Assembly: GCF_039535785.1 (NCBI RefSeq)
Contig: NZ_BAAAXV010000009.1
Location: 2,728,001 to 2,792,000, forward strand
Length of the DNA stretch: 64,000 bases
Reading direction: 5' to 3'
From: Nonomuraea helvata
GTDB taxonomy: Bacteria > Actinomycetota > Actinomycetes > Streptosporangiales > Streptosporangiaceae
Below the pieces are notes generated by a model that saw only the letters and a list, made by a program, of their open reading frames with translations, ran no database searches and was not told where the DNA came from. Below are positions 17,260 to 25,576 of this stretch, in pieces; the stretch's first letter is position 1, and the number at the start of each line of letters is the position of its first letter. Both the position numbers and the translations under genes were made by a program.

Positions 17260-17856
17260 TCAGGGTGAGGGAGTAGCGGGCCAGGCGGACATGGCGAGGG
17301 TGGCGACGCGGCGGAGGGCCGCGTGGGAGGCGCCGTCGCGAGCCTGCGTGGACATGCCCTGGATCACCGCCGCGTAGAACGTCGCCAGCCCCGCCGTGTC
17401 CGTGTCCGCCGGGAGGCGCCCGGCCGCCACGTCCTCGTCGATCCGTGCCTTGAGCGCCGCCTTGGTGGCCTCCCTGAACCCCCGCAGCAGCTCCTGGACC
17501 TCGGCCGACTCGGGCCCGCAGTTGACGGCGGCCGTGATGATCAGGCACCCCGCCGGGTGCGAGTCGCTCGCGAACTCGGCGGCCGACTCCCGCAGCACCC
17601 GCTCGATGGCCGCACGCCCGGTCGGCTCCTCGGCGAGCGCCCGTGCCGTGAAGGCCCCGTACGTCTCCTGGTAACGCCGCACCGCCTCCTCGAACAGCCG
17701 GCGCTTGTCGCCGAAGGCCGCGTACAGGCTGGGTGGTCTGATCCCCATGGCGGCGGTCAGCTCGGCGACGGAGGTCGCCTCGTAGCCGTGCCGCCAGAAC
17801 GAGAGCAGCGCCCGCTCCAGCGCCACCTCTCTGTCGAACGCCCGCTGTCTGGCCAT
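17260..17856 (-). CDS. TetR-family transcriptional regulator
   Basis: A 198-residue regulator. Its helix-turn-helix (residues 10-55, ATSVAELTAAMGIRPPSLYAA) is followed by a TetR C-terminal ligand domain with a HPAGCLI segment common in regulators of oxidoreductases. It is divergent from a short-chain dehydrogenase gene with two GATCGCTA sites between, so it most likely represses that gene and itself. The ATG at 17856 gives the expected N-terminus; a GTG at 17862 would add two residues. Confidence 0.88.
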   Translation of the reverse strand: MARQRAFDREVALERALLSFWRHGYEATSVAELTAAMGIRPPSLYAAFGDKRRLFEEAVRRYQETYGAFTARALAEEPTGRAAIERVLRESAAEFASDSHPAGCLIITAAVNCGPESAEVQELLRGFREATKAALKARIDEDVAAGRLPADTDTAGLATFYAAVIQGMSTQARDGASHAALRRVATLAMSAWPATPSP

Positions 17857-17867
17857 GCGCACATTCT

Positions 17868-17905
17868 ATAGCGATCGCTATGTTATGTTTACTGTATCGA
17901 TCGCT
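17868..17905. promoter_or_regulatory. TetR operator candidates between tetR and SDR genes
   Basis: A perfect 14-bp palindrome ATAGCGATCGCTAT (17868-17881) lies 12 bases upstream of the TetR start. A partial second copy, TATCGATCGCTA (17895-17906), lies closer to the dehydrogenase. The two centres are about 26 bases apart, in the divergent promoter region. Confidence 0.65.
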
Positions 17906-17923
17906 AAAGAAAGGTTGCGAAGG

Positions 17924-18658
17924 ATGAGGACCGCCCTAGTGACGGGAGCCAGCAGGGGGATCGGCCGCGCCATCGCGCTCCGCCTGGCCAGGGACGGCCT
18001 CCGGGTGGCCGTCAACTACGCCGCGGACGAGGCGGCCGCCAAGGAGACCGTGCGCCTGATCGAGCAGGACGGCGGCAGCGCGTTCGCCGTACAGGCCGAC
18101 CTGGGACGGCAGGAGGACGTGCACCGGCTCGCGGAGCGGGTGAGAGGTGAGGCGGACGTCCTCGACGTGCTGGTCAACAATGCGGGCATCGGCAGGTCCA
18201 GCTCCATCGCGGAGGAGACGCCGGAGGCTTACGACCGGTTGTTCGCGGTCAACGTCAAGGGTCTGTTCTTCCTCACCCAGCAGCTGCTGCCACTGATCCC
18301 CGACGGCGGCAGGATCGTCAACATCACCTCGGGCGTGGTCCGCATCGCCTTCCCGGAGAGCATCGCGTACGCGATGACCAAGGGCGCGGTGCAGGTGTTC
18401 ACGCTGGCGCTGGCCAAGGAGCTGGGCCCGCGCGGCATCACGGTCAACAACGTCGCCCCCGGCATCATCGACACCGACGTCAACGCCGGCTGGCTGCGCG
18501 GCAACCCGGAGGCCGAGGCGTACGCGGCCAGCAGGCACGCGGTCAACCGGATCGGGCGCGTGGACGAGATCGCGAACGCGGTGGCGTTCGTCGCCTCGCC
18601 CGAGGCGAGCTTCATCACCGGCAGCACCATCGACGCCACCGGCGGCGGGAACCTCTGA
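17924..18658 (+). CDS. Short-chain dehydrogenase/reductase
   Basis: A 244-residue classical SDR. The NAD(P)-binding TGASRGIG motif is at residues 7-14, NNAG lies near 85, and the catalytic Tyr and Lys are in AYAMTKGA with an upstream Ser in NITSG. The C-terminal GSTIDATGGGNL matches the 3-oxoacyl-ACP reductase/glucose dehydrogenase group. Basic residues after the second strand (NYAADEAA) do not settle cofactor preference. GAAGG lies just before the ATG at 17924; longer frames cross the operator. The substrate is probably a small carbonyl or alcohol that also derepresses the divergent TetR regulator. Confidence 0.9.
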   Translation: MRTALVTGASRGIGRAIALRLARDGLRVAVNYAADEAAAKETVRLIEQDGGSAFAVQADLGRQEDVHRLAERVRGEADVLDVLVNNAGIGRSSSIAEETPEAYDRLFAVNVKGLFFLTQQLLPLIPDGGRIVNITSGVVRIAFPESIAYAMTKGAVQVFTLALAKELGPRGITVNNVAPGIIDTDVNAGWLRGNPEAEAYAASRHAVNRIGRVDEIANAVAFVASPEASFITGSTIDATGGGNL

Positions 18659-18697
18659 GGTAGCGCGGGCTATTCGTCCTGATTACTCTCCACTTTC

Positions 18698-20446
18698 ATG
18701 CAGACCAAGAAGCTCGCCCTCACCGGGGCCGCCGCGCTGTGCGCGCTGGCCCTGGTGGCTCCCCCCGCGCAGGCCGGTGCCGCCTCGGTCACCGTCACGG
18801 TCATGGGCACGTCCGACATCCACAGCAACGGTCTCAACTGGGACTACTTCAAGGACACCGCCTACGCCGACAGCGCGGGCAACAGCGTCGGGCTGGCCAA
18901 GGTGTCATCCCTGGTCAACCAGATCAGGGCCGAGCGCGGGGCGGACCACACGCTGCTGTTCGACTCGGGTGACACCATCCAGGGCACGCCGCTTGCGTAC
19001 TACTACGCCAAGGTCGAGCCGATCACCCAGACCGGCCAGATCCACCCCATGGCCAAGGCCATGAACGCCATCGGGTACGACGCCGTGACGCTGGGGAACC
19101 ACGAGTTCAACTACGGTCTGCCGCTGCTGGCCACCTGGATCAAGCAGATGAAGGCTCCGGTGCTCGGCGCGAACGCGGTCCACGACAAGAGCGGGCTGCC
19201 CGCGTACCGGCCGTTCGTGATCAAGACCATGAGGGTCGAGGGCGAGAAGCCGATCAAGGTCGGCGTGCTCGGGCTGACCAACCCCGGCGTGGCCATCTGG
19301 GACAAGGCGAACGTCGAGGGCAAGCTCCGCTTCACCGACCTGGTCGAGTCGGCGAAGAAGTGGGTGCCGGTCATCCGCGGGCTCGGCGCGGACGTGGTCG
19401 TGGTGACCGCGCACGCGGGCGACAACGGCATGTCCTCCTACGGCGGCGACCTGCCGGTCGAGAACGCCTCCGCGATGGTGGCCGAGCAGGTGCCGGGCAT
19501 CGACGCGGTGCTGTTCGGGCACGCGCACAACGACGTGCCCCAGCGGTTCGTCACGAACAAGGTGACGGGGCGGCAGGTGCTGCTGACCGAGCCGGGCAAG
19601 TGGGGCCAGCGCCTGTCGAGGCTGGACTTCCAGCTCACCAAGCAGCACGGCAGGTGGGTGGTCACCGGCAAGTCGTCCGCCACGGTCAACACGAACACGG
19701 TCCAGGAGGACCCCAAGATCGTCCAGCTGCTCAAGCCGCAGCACGACGCGACCGTCGGCTACGTGAACAAGGTCGTGGCCAAGTCGGCGCAGGAGCTGTC
19801 GGCCGCGGAGTCGCCGTACAAGGACACGGCGATCCTCGACTACATCCAGCACGTGCAGGTGGAGACGGTCAAGCAGGCGCTGCCGGGCAACACGCTGCCG
19901 GTGCTGTCGATCGCCGCGCCCTTCAGCCGCACCGCCGTCTTCCCCGCCGGCGACATCCGCGTCAGGGACGTGGCCGGCCTGTACGTCTACGACAACACGC
20001 TGCTGGCGGTCAAGCTGACCGGCGCGCAGATCAAGGACTACCTGGAGTACTCCGCCAAGTACTTCAACCAGCTCGCCCCCGGCGCCCCGGTGGACGTGAC
20101 CAAGCTGACGAACGCCGGCAACACCCCCGACTACAACTACGACCAGCTCTCCGGGGTGTCGTACGACATCGACATCTCGAAGCCGGTCGGGCAGCGGATC
20201 GCCAACCTCGCCTACGACGGCGCCCCGGTCCCGGCCGACAAGGAGTTCGTGGTCGCGATCAACAACTACCGGCAGTCGGGCGGCGGCGGTTTCCCGCACG
20301 TCGCGAGCGCCCCGGTGCTCTACAACGCGCAGGTGGAGATCCGCCAGGCGCTGATCGACTACGCCACCGCCAAGGGCACCGTCGACCCGGGTGACTTCGC
20401 CGTCCAGAACTGGAAGCTGACCAGGGACGGCGTGCCGGTCTTCTAG
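18698..20446 (+). CDS. Secreted bifunctional 5'-nucleotidase / UDP-sugar hydrolase
   Basis: A 582-residue exported metallophosphoesterase with a signal peptide at residues 1-26 (ending PPAQAGA). The metal-binding motifs are GTSDIHSN, FDSGDTIQGTP, GNHEFNYG, VTAHAGDN and FGHAHND. The C-terminal 5'-nucleotidase domain (about 350-560) supplies the substrate pocket. It should release inorganic phosphate from extracellular nucleotides or nucleotide sugars. No LPXTG anchor or C-terminal helix is visible, so the protein is likely free. A TACTCT sequence eight bases before the ATG and the lack of a ribosome-binding site suggest a short or absent leader. The ending hairpin overlaps the convergent cydB. 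Confidence 0.93.
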   Translation: MQTKKLALTGAAALCALALVAPPAQAGAASVTVTVMGTSDIHSNGLNWDYFKDTAYADSAGNSVGLAKVSSLVNQIRAERGADHTLLFDSGDTIQGTPLAYYYAKVEPITQTGQIHPMAKAMNAIGYDAVTLGNHEFNYGLPLLATWIKQMKAPVLGANAVHDKSGLPAYRPFVIKTMRVEGEKPIKVGVLGLTNPGVAIWDKANVEGKLRFTDLVESAKKWVPVIRGLGADVVVVTAHAGDNGMSSYGGDLPVENASAMVAEQVPGIDAVLFGHAHNDVPQRFVTNKVTGRQVLLTEPGKWGQRLSRLDFQLTKQHGRWVVTGKSSATVNTNTVQEDPKIVQLLKPQHDATVGYVNKVVAKSAQELSAAESPYKDTAILDYIQHVQVETVKQALPGNTLPVLSIAAPFSRTAVFPAGDIRVRDVAGLYVYDNTLLAVKLTGAQIKDYLEYSAKYFNQLAPGAPVDVTKLTNAGNTPDYNYDQLSGVSYDIDISKPVGQRIANLAYDGAPVPADKEFVVAINNYRQSGGGGFPHVASAPVLYNAQVEIRQALIDYATAKGTVDPGDFAVQNWKLTRDGVPVF

Positions 20447-20454
20447 CGCGTACG

Positions 20455-20495
20455 GGCACCGGGTCAGAGGTAGGAAGGTCCCGTGACCCGGTGCC
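20455..20495. terminator. Convergent terminator overlapping the cydB stop codon
   Basis: GGCACCGGGTCA (20455-20466) and TGACCCGGTGCC (20484-20495) form a perfect 12-bp stem with a 17-base loop between the nucleotidase and cydB genes. The left arm contains the complement of the cydB stop, so the last cydB codons are part of the hairpin. Confidence 0.75.
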
Positions 20496-21204
20496 TGAAC
20501 GTCCACCACACCCAGCCCTGGGCGGCCACCAGCAGCGGGATCAGGGTCAGGATGACCGGCGCCAGCACGTCGCCCGACGTGCCGGGGTGCAGCGGCAGCC
20601 GGAGGCCCGCCAGCACCCCCACGGCCAGCAGCGCGGCGGCCGTCAGCGCGTAGGTGCGGGCCTCGCCCGTCCCGCCCGACAGCACGGCCGCCCGCTCCCG
20701 CAGGGTGGCGCGCAGCCGCAGCGCCGCGAAGGCGAGCCCGTGCGTGGCGAACAGGGCGGCCAGCACCAGGGCGGGCAGCACGGCGAGCGGGCCGCGGATG
20801 CCGAGCAGCACGTGGCTGAGCAGCGAACCCCAGCTCAGGGCCAGCCCCCAGCTCCCGGCCACGATCGCGCCGTCCCAGAACGCCTGCCACCGCGGCCCCG
20901 GCGCCCGTCCACGCAGCCACAGGCCCATGTCGCGGACGACCCATGCCAGGAGCAGCGTCACCACCAGGGAGTAGTTGCCGCTCAGCAGCGTGCCCTCCAG
21001 CTCGGGGAACAGCCCCGCGAGCACGCCCGCCGTGGCCACCAGCCAGACCTCGTTGCCCAGGAAGAAGGGCGCGATGGCGGCGATCACCTCCCGTCGCTCG
21101 CCGGCCGACCTGCCCAGGTACGGCAGCGCCATGCCGACCCCGATGTCGGCCCCGGCCAGCAAGAGGTAGCCGAGCGCGAAGAAGGCCAGGATGAAGATCT
21201 CCAT
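20464..21204 (-). CDS. cydB: Cytochrome bd oxidase subunit II, short form
   Basis: A 246-residue, seven-helix membrane protein beginning MEIFILAFFALGYLLLAGADIGVGM. The last phrase matches the family motif (LxGxDxGxG) at the first helix, and NEVWLV is the conserved loop after helix 2. It partners CydA to form the quinol:O2 oxidoreductase used at low oxygen. The E. coli protein has about 379 residues, so this form lacks a substantial C-terminal part; shorter CydB proteins occur in actinobacteria. It follows cydA by 9 bases and is cotranscribed. The cydDC assembly transporter is not in the window. Confidence 0.88.
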   Translation of the reverse strand: MEIFILAFFALGYLLLAGADIGVGMALPYLGRSAGERREVIAAIAPFFLGNEVWLVATAGVLAGLFPELEGTLLSGNYSLVVTLLLAWVVRDMGLWLRGRAPGPRWQAFWDGAIVAGSWGLALSWGSLLSHVLLGIRGPLAVLPALVLAALFATHGLAFAALRLRATLRERAAVLSGGTGEARTYALTAAALLAVGVLAGLRLPLHPGTSGDVLAPVILTLIPLLVAAQGWVWWTFRHRVTGPSYL

Positions 21205-21213
21205 GTCGGCTCC

Positions 21214-22461
21214 TCAGAAGGAAAGGGCGGGGGCGGGAGCGGGAGCGGTGGCGCCCAGCGCCGCAGCGGCGGGCCCACGGTGGGCGTGCCTGGCCAGGAG
21301 CCAGTAGTTGATCGCGATCAGCACGGCGAACACGGTGGCGAAAGCGGTGATGGAGAAGCGCATCTGGGCCGCGGACACCGGTGACATCGCGTCGGCCGTC
21401 TTCAGCAGCCCGTACACGGCCCACGGCTGGCGGCCCAGCTCGCGGAAGATCCAGCCGGACAGCATGGCCACGAACGGGACCGGGATCATCAGCGTCAGCA
21501 GCCAGTGCCACAGCCGGAACCCGCGCACGACCGGGCGGAAGAGCACGAGCAGCCCGCTCAGCGAGGCGACCACCGTCATCACCAGCCAGAGCGTCATCAT
21601 CGTGATGCCCGCGCCGTGCACGGGGCCCACCGGCGGCATGTAGTCGCCGGGGCCGTGGGCGGCCGCCATCTGCGCCTGGAGTGCGGCGATCTCGGCGGGC
21701 GAGCCCGACCACGCCGCCGTCTTGGTCGGTTGCAGGGTCTGGAACCCGAGCCCGCCGAACGTCACGGTGACGAACAGCGCGGGCACCGCCATCCCGATCC
21801 CGATCCGTAGCGACTTGCGGAAGAAGTCCTGCTCGGCGGTGCGCTTACGGAGGTGGTACGCGCTCACCCCGGCCAGGAAGAACCCGCCGGTGATCATCGC
21901 GCCGCCCATGATGTGGCCGAACGCGACCAGCGCCGCCGGGTTGGCCACCATCGCCCCGAGGTCCACCAGCCGCAGCACGCCGCCGTCCACCACGTGGCCG
22001 GCCGGGTGCTGCAGGAAGCCGTTCGCGACCATGATCCAGAACGCCGACGCGTACGCGGTCAGCGTCACGACCCAGATCAGCGCGAGGTGCGCCCACCGGT
22101 TCAGCCGGTCCCAGCCGAAGATCCACAGGCCCAGGAACGTGGACTCGACGAAGAACGCCACCAGCGTCTCGATGGCCAGCGCCGACCCGAAGACGTTCCC
22201 GGCGTACTCCGTGAGCCCGCTCCACGACAGCCCGAGCTGGAACTCCATCACCAGTCCGGTGACGATGCCCATCGCGTAGTTGATGATGTAGAGCTGGCCC
22301 CAGAAGCGCGTCATCCTCAGGTGCACGGGGTCGCGGCTGAAGGTCGCCCTGGTCTGGATGGCGGCGACCAGCGTCGCCAGGCCGAGCGTCAGCGCCACGA
22401 AGAGGAAGTGCGCACCCGCCGTGAGGGCGAACTGCAGGCGGGCCAGATCCACGGTGTCCAT
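21214..22461 (-). CDS. cydA: Cytochrome bd oxidase subunit I
   Basis: A 415-residue haem-bearing subunit. The N-terminal RLQFALTAGAHFLFV places the conserved haem ligand at His18. MEFQLGLSWSG and GWIFRELGRQPWAVYG are hallmark segments near the quinol site. At 415 residues it has a short Q loop compared with the E. coli protein (522). It takes electrons from menaquinol and reduces oxygen to water without pumping, an adaptation to low oxygen or oxidative stress. A two-component system lies immediately upstream on the same strand and may control it. Confidence 0.93.
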   Translation of the reverse strand: MDTVDLARLQFALTAGAHFLFVALTLGLATLVAAIQTRATFSRDPVHLRMTRFWGQLYIINYAMGIVTGLVMEFQLGLSWSGLTEYAGNVFGSALAIETLVAFFVESTFLGLWIFGWDRLNRWAHLALIWVVTLTAYASAFWIMVANGFLQHPAGHVVDGGVLRLVDLGAMVANPAALVAFGHIMGGAMITGGFFLAGVSAYHLRKRTAEQDFFRKSLRIGIGMAVPALFVTVTFGGLGFQTLQPTKTAAWSGSPAEIAALQAQMAAAHGPGDYMPPVGPVHGAGITMMTLWLVMTVVASLSGLLVLFRPVVRGFRLWHWLLTLMIPVPFVAMLSGWIFRELGRQPWAVYGLLKTADAMSPVSAAQMRFSITAFATVFAVLIAINYWLLARHAHRGPAAAALGATAPAPAPALSF

Positions 22462-22558
22462 GCTCAGAGATTCCCGGTACGGCTACGCCTGCCGCGTCAT
22501 GCCGGGGCGGCAACCTGCCGTACATCTCCGGTCGCACGAAGATCGCCCGGCGTACGAC

Positions 22559-23227
22559 TCAGGGTGTAACCCAGCCCGGGACGATCATGCCGGCCTCATA
22601 CGCGATGATCACGAGCTGCGCCCTGTCACGTACCGACAGCTTGGTCATGATGCGGCTGACGTGCGTCTTCGCCGTCGCGGGGCTGAGCACGAGCCGGGCC
22701 GCGATCTCGTCGTTCGACAGGCCGCCGGCCACCAGCGCCATGACCTCGCGCTCGCGCTCGGTGAGCGCGTTCAGCTCGGGGCCGGGCTCGGGGCGCTTGA
22801 CCCGGCCCGCGAACTCGGCGATCAGCCGCCGCGTGATCGACGGCGCGATCAGCGCGTCGCCCCTGGCCACGACCCTGACCGCGTGGATGAGCTCGGCCGG
22901 CTCGGTGTCCTTGACCAGGAAGCCGCTCGCGCCGGCCTGCAACGCGGCGTACACGTAGTCGTCCAGGTCGAACGTGGTCAGGATGATCACCTTGACGCCC
23001 TCGAGCCGGGCGTCGGCGGTGATCTGACGGGTGGCCTCCAGGCCGTCGAGCTCGGGCATGCGGATGTCCATGAGCACCACGTCGGGCCGGTGCTCGCGGG
23101 CCCCGGCCACGGCCGCCGCGCCGTTGGCGGCCTCGGCGACGATCTCGAAGTCGTCCTCGTCGCTGAGTATGGACCGGAACCCGGCGCGTACCAGGGTCTG
23201 GTCGTCGGCGAGCAGTACGCGGATCAT
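22559..23227 (-). CDS. NarL/LuxR-family response regulator
   Basis: A 222-residue regulator. The receiver domain has the acidic pair at residues 8-9, phosphoacceptor Asp54 (VVLMD), the Thr switch in ILTTFD and Lys in FLVKD. The C-terminal LuxR-type helix-turn-helix (LTEREREVMALV, NDEIAARL, TAKTHVSRIM) binds DNA after phosphorylation. It overlaps the kinase gene by 4 bases and lies 97 bases before cydA on the same strand. It may therefore regulate the oxidase, or share a transcript with it by chance. Confidence 0.95.
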   Translation of the reverse strand: MIRVLLADDQTLVRAGFRSILSDEDDFEIVAEAANGAAAVAGAREHRPDVVLMDIRMPELDGLEATRQITADARLEGVKVIILTTFDLDDYVYAALQAGASGFLVKDTEPAELIHAVRVVARGDALIAPSITRRLIAEFAGRVKRPEPGPELNALTEREREVMALVAGGLSNDEIAARLVLSPATAKTHVSRIMTKLSVRDRAQLVIIAYEAGMIVPGWVTP

Positions 23228-24360
23228 CCGGCCCCATTCGATGGCTGGTTCAGTGGCAGGTGGGCGACGACGCGGAAGCCGCCCTCGGCGCGGGGGCCGG
23301 CCTCCAGGGTGCCGCCGAGCGCGGTGGCGCGCTCGCGCATGCCCTGCAGACCGAAGCCGCTGCCTTCGTCGTACGTGGCACCCGGCCCATCATCCTCCAC
23401 GCAGATCATGATATTTCCGGATGCGTTGTTGATCGTGAGCGTGGCCTGGGTCGTGCCGGAGTGGCGGGAGACGTTGGTCAGCGACTCGCTGATGATCCGG
23501 ACTGCGGCCAGGTCCACCTCCGCCGGCACGGCGTCGAGCGGCCCGGACAGCTCCGTACGCACCTCCAGCCCCGACGCCGCGACCAGCGCGTCCACGCGCG
23601 CCAGGCTGCCCGCGGGCCTGGTCGGGGCGTCCTCGTCCACCTGGCGCAGTACGCCCAGGGTGGTACGCAGCTCGCGCAGCGTCTCCTTGCTGGTGTCCTT
23701 GATCGTCCGAAGTGCCGTCTCGGCGTCCTCCGGCCGCTTCTTCAGCCCGTGCAGCGCCGCCGCGGCCTGCACGTTCATCATGGAGATGTTGTGCCCGAGC
23801 ACGTCGTGCAGCTCGCGCGCGATCCGCAGCCGCTCCTCGCTCGCCCGCCGCCTGGCCTCCTCCTCCTTGCTGCGCTCGGCCTCGAGCGCGCGCTGCTCGA
23901 CCGCCCGCAGGTAGGCGCGGCGGTTGCGGGTGACGCCGCCGAACGCGATGGCGGCGACCTCCCAGCCGGCGATCATGAGGAACAGGCTGTTGTCCACGTG
24001 CCTGACACCGCCGGTCTCACCGATCCCCATGCCCAGCACCGACGCCGCCCCGATGGCGATGGCCGCGGTGAGGTGGCCCCGGTCGGCCGCGGTGTAGAGG
24101 GCGACGAACGGCAGGATGGCGAGCGGCCCGTCGAGGCCCGCGTACCGGTAGTACACGGCGACGACCACCATCACCAGGATCAGCACCCCGACGGGGTAGC
24201 GCTCCCGCAGCAGCAGCACGCCGCAGCCGATGATCGGCAGCACCAGGTCGAGGGCGTTGGGCTGCTCGGCACCCCCGAACGCGTACGTCACGGCCACGCC
24301 GACCAGGGTCGCCGCGATCACGACCAGTGACACGATCGTGCTGGTGGACGGCCTTCGCAT
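23224..24360 (-). CDS. Sensor histidine kinase (HisKA_3, NarX/DesK type)
   Basis: A 378-residue kinase. The first 150 residues form about five transmembrane helices without a large external domain, so it likely senses a membrane or intracellular cue. The dimerisation box ELHDVLGHNISMM carries the phosphoacceptor His, and the ATPase domain ends with VEDDGPGATYDEGSGFGLQGMRERA. The start is uncertain between 24360 and 24369; the GGGAGG closest to 24360 is unusually near. It forms a two-component pair with the overlapping NarL regulator. It is divergent from a coiled-coil gene. Confidence 0.92.
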   Translation of the reverse strand: MRRPSTSTIVSLVVIAATLVGVAVTYAFGGAEQPNALDLVLPIIGCGVLLLRERYPVGVLILVMVVVAVYYRYAGLDGPLAILPFVALYTAADRGHLTAAIAIGAASVLGMGIGETGGVRHVDNSLFLMIAGWEVAAIAFGGVTRNRRAYLRAVEQRALEAERSKEEEARRRASEERLRIARELHDVLGHNISMMNVQAAAALHGLKKRPEDAETALRTIKDTSKETLRELRTTLGVLRQVDEDAPTRPAGSLARVDALVAASGLEVRTELSGPLDAVPAEVDLAAVRIISESLTNVSRHSGTTQATLTINNASGNIMICVEDDGPGATYDEGSGFGLQGMRERATALGGTLEAGPRAEGGFRVVAHLPLNQPSNGAG

Positions 24361-24412
24361 GCCTCCCATTGTGGGGGGTAATCGGAGGGACGCATCTGGG
24401 TAGAGCAGGTAA

Positions 24413-24634
24413 ATGACCACAAAGGACGAACTCCAGCAGGTCGAAGAGGACCTGGCCAGGTTGAGAGCCGAGAACCAGGACCTGCGCAACCAGGTTCGCG
24501 ACTTCGGCGCGACCGACCAGGTGGAGATCTCGGCCGTGATCAGTCAGGCGGACGAGCAGGAAGAGCTGATCACCCAGCTCGAGCGCCGCCGGGACACCCT
24601 GCTCCAGCGCCTCCAGCAGGAAGGCGTCACGTAG
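24413..24634 (+). CDS. Small coiled-coil protein
   Basis: A 73-residue, highly charged protein predicted to be almost entirely helical, with heptad-like leucines (ELQQVEEDLARLRAENQDLR and later LITQLERRRDTLLQRL). It has no cysteine, signal peptide or known catalytic motif. AGCAGG precedes the ATG at 24413. It lies 10 bases upstream of a phosphotransferase gene and divergent from the sensor kinase. It may be an oligomerisation or scaffolding protein; function unknown. Confidence 0.75.
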   Translation: MTTKDELQQVEEDLARLRAENQDLRNQVRDFGATDQVEISAVISQADEQEELITQLERRRDTLLQRLQQEGVT

Positions 24635-24644
24635 GTTTGGCAGG

Positions 24645-25529
24645 GTGATCTACACCAAGACCCCGCTGACCCCCGAGATCCGCGAGGCCGTGGCCCTGAC
24701 GTGGGGGTTCACGGGCGACGGCGAGCGCCTGCACGGCGGCGAGGAGTCCGCCGCCTACCGGCTGGACGGCCACGTCGTCCGCATCGGCCCCGCGGGGCGC
24801 GCCGCGGCCGAGTCCGAGTGGTGCCACGCGACAGCCCTGCACGCCGCCACCACTCTGCCCGAGGCCGTCGCACCCGTTCCCACCGCTGACGGGGCGACGG
24901 TCATCATGGTGGCGGGCCACCCGGTCTCCTGCTGGCCCTACGTCGAGGGTGACTGGCCGGACTCCGACGTGCCGGAGCAGCGCGCGGCGGGCGCGCGGCT
25001 GCTGGCCAGGTTGCACGAGTCGCTGGCCACGTTCCGCCCGGGCCCGCGCCCCGTACCCGCCTTCCAGGAGTCCGGCCTGTACGGCGAGCCGCCCCAGGAC
25101 GCCCCCGACCTCGACGATCCCGCGCTGGACCGCTGGCTGGCGGAGTTCCACGCCCGGCGCCCGCTGCGCCATCCGCTCCACGGCGACTACTACACCGGCA
25201 ACACGCTGGCCAGGGACGGCGGCATCGTCGCGGTGCTCGACTGGGACGAGACGTTCGTCGGCGCCCCGGAGGTCGAGCTCGCCGCCGCGGCCCTCGAATG
25301 GGGGGATGACGAGCTCGGGCCGAGCAAGGAGTTCGTGGACGCGTACCACGAGGCGGGCGGCACCGCCGGAGAGCTGGACGAGGAGGCGCTGGCCCAGCTC
25401 ATCAGGCACAAGCTCCGCAGGGAGTACGCCTACTTCCGCAAGGCCGTAGGCGCGGGGGTGCGGCACGACGAGGAGGACCTCGAGTACCACCGCGCCCGCG
25501 TGGCGCTGTTCCATCAGCTGCGCCCCTGA
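24645..25529 (+). CDS. Aminoglycoside phosphotransferase-family kinase
   Basis: A 294-residue kinase-like protein of the APH/choline kinase fold. The catalytic Brenner motif HGDYYTGN is near residue 179 and the metal-binding VLDWDE follows about 20 residues later. The substrate could be an antibiotic, a sugar or another metabolite; the family is too broad to say and resistance should not be assumed. The GTG at 24645 has only a weak ribosome-binding site. The tight spacing after the coiled-coil gene implies coupled translation. Confidence 0.85.
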   Translation: MIYTKTPLTPEIREAVALTWGFTGDGERLHGGEESAAYRLDGHVVRIGPAGRAAAESEWCHATALHAATTLPEAVAPVPTADGATVIMVAGHPVSCWPYVEGDWPDSDVPEQRAAGARLLARLHESLATFRPGPRPVPAFQESGLYGEPPQDAPDLDDPALDRWLAEFHARRPLRHPLHGDYYTGNTLARDGGIVAVLDWDETFVGAPEVELAAAALEWGDDELGPSKEFVDAYHEAGGTAGELDEEALAQLIRHKLRREYAYFRKAVGAGVRHDEEDLEYHRARVALFHQLRP

Positions 25530-25576
25530 AAGCGGCTGACAGAGATCTGGCAGCGCCCCCGTGCATCGTCCTTCCC

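Noticed and set aside
18905..21712. A 935-codon minus-strand frame across the nucleotidase and cydB/cydA
   Set aside because: Shadow of clearly recognisable genes in other frames, with biased composition and no domain.
24645..25529. Aminoglycoside resistance gene
   Set aside because: The kinase fold is shared by many metabolic kinases; nothing in the context supports antibiotic specificity.
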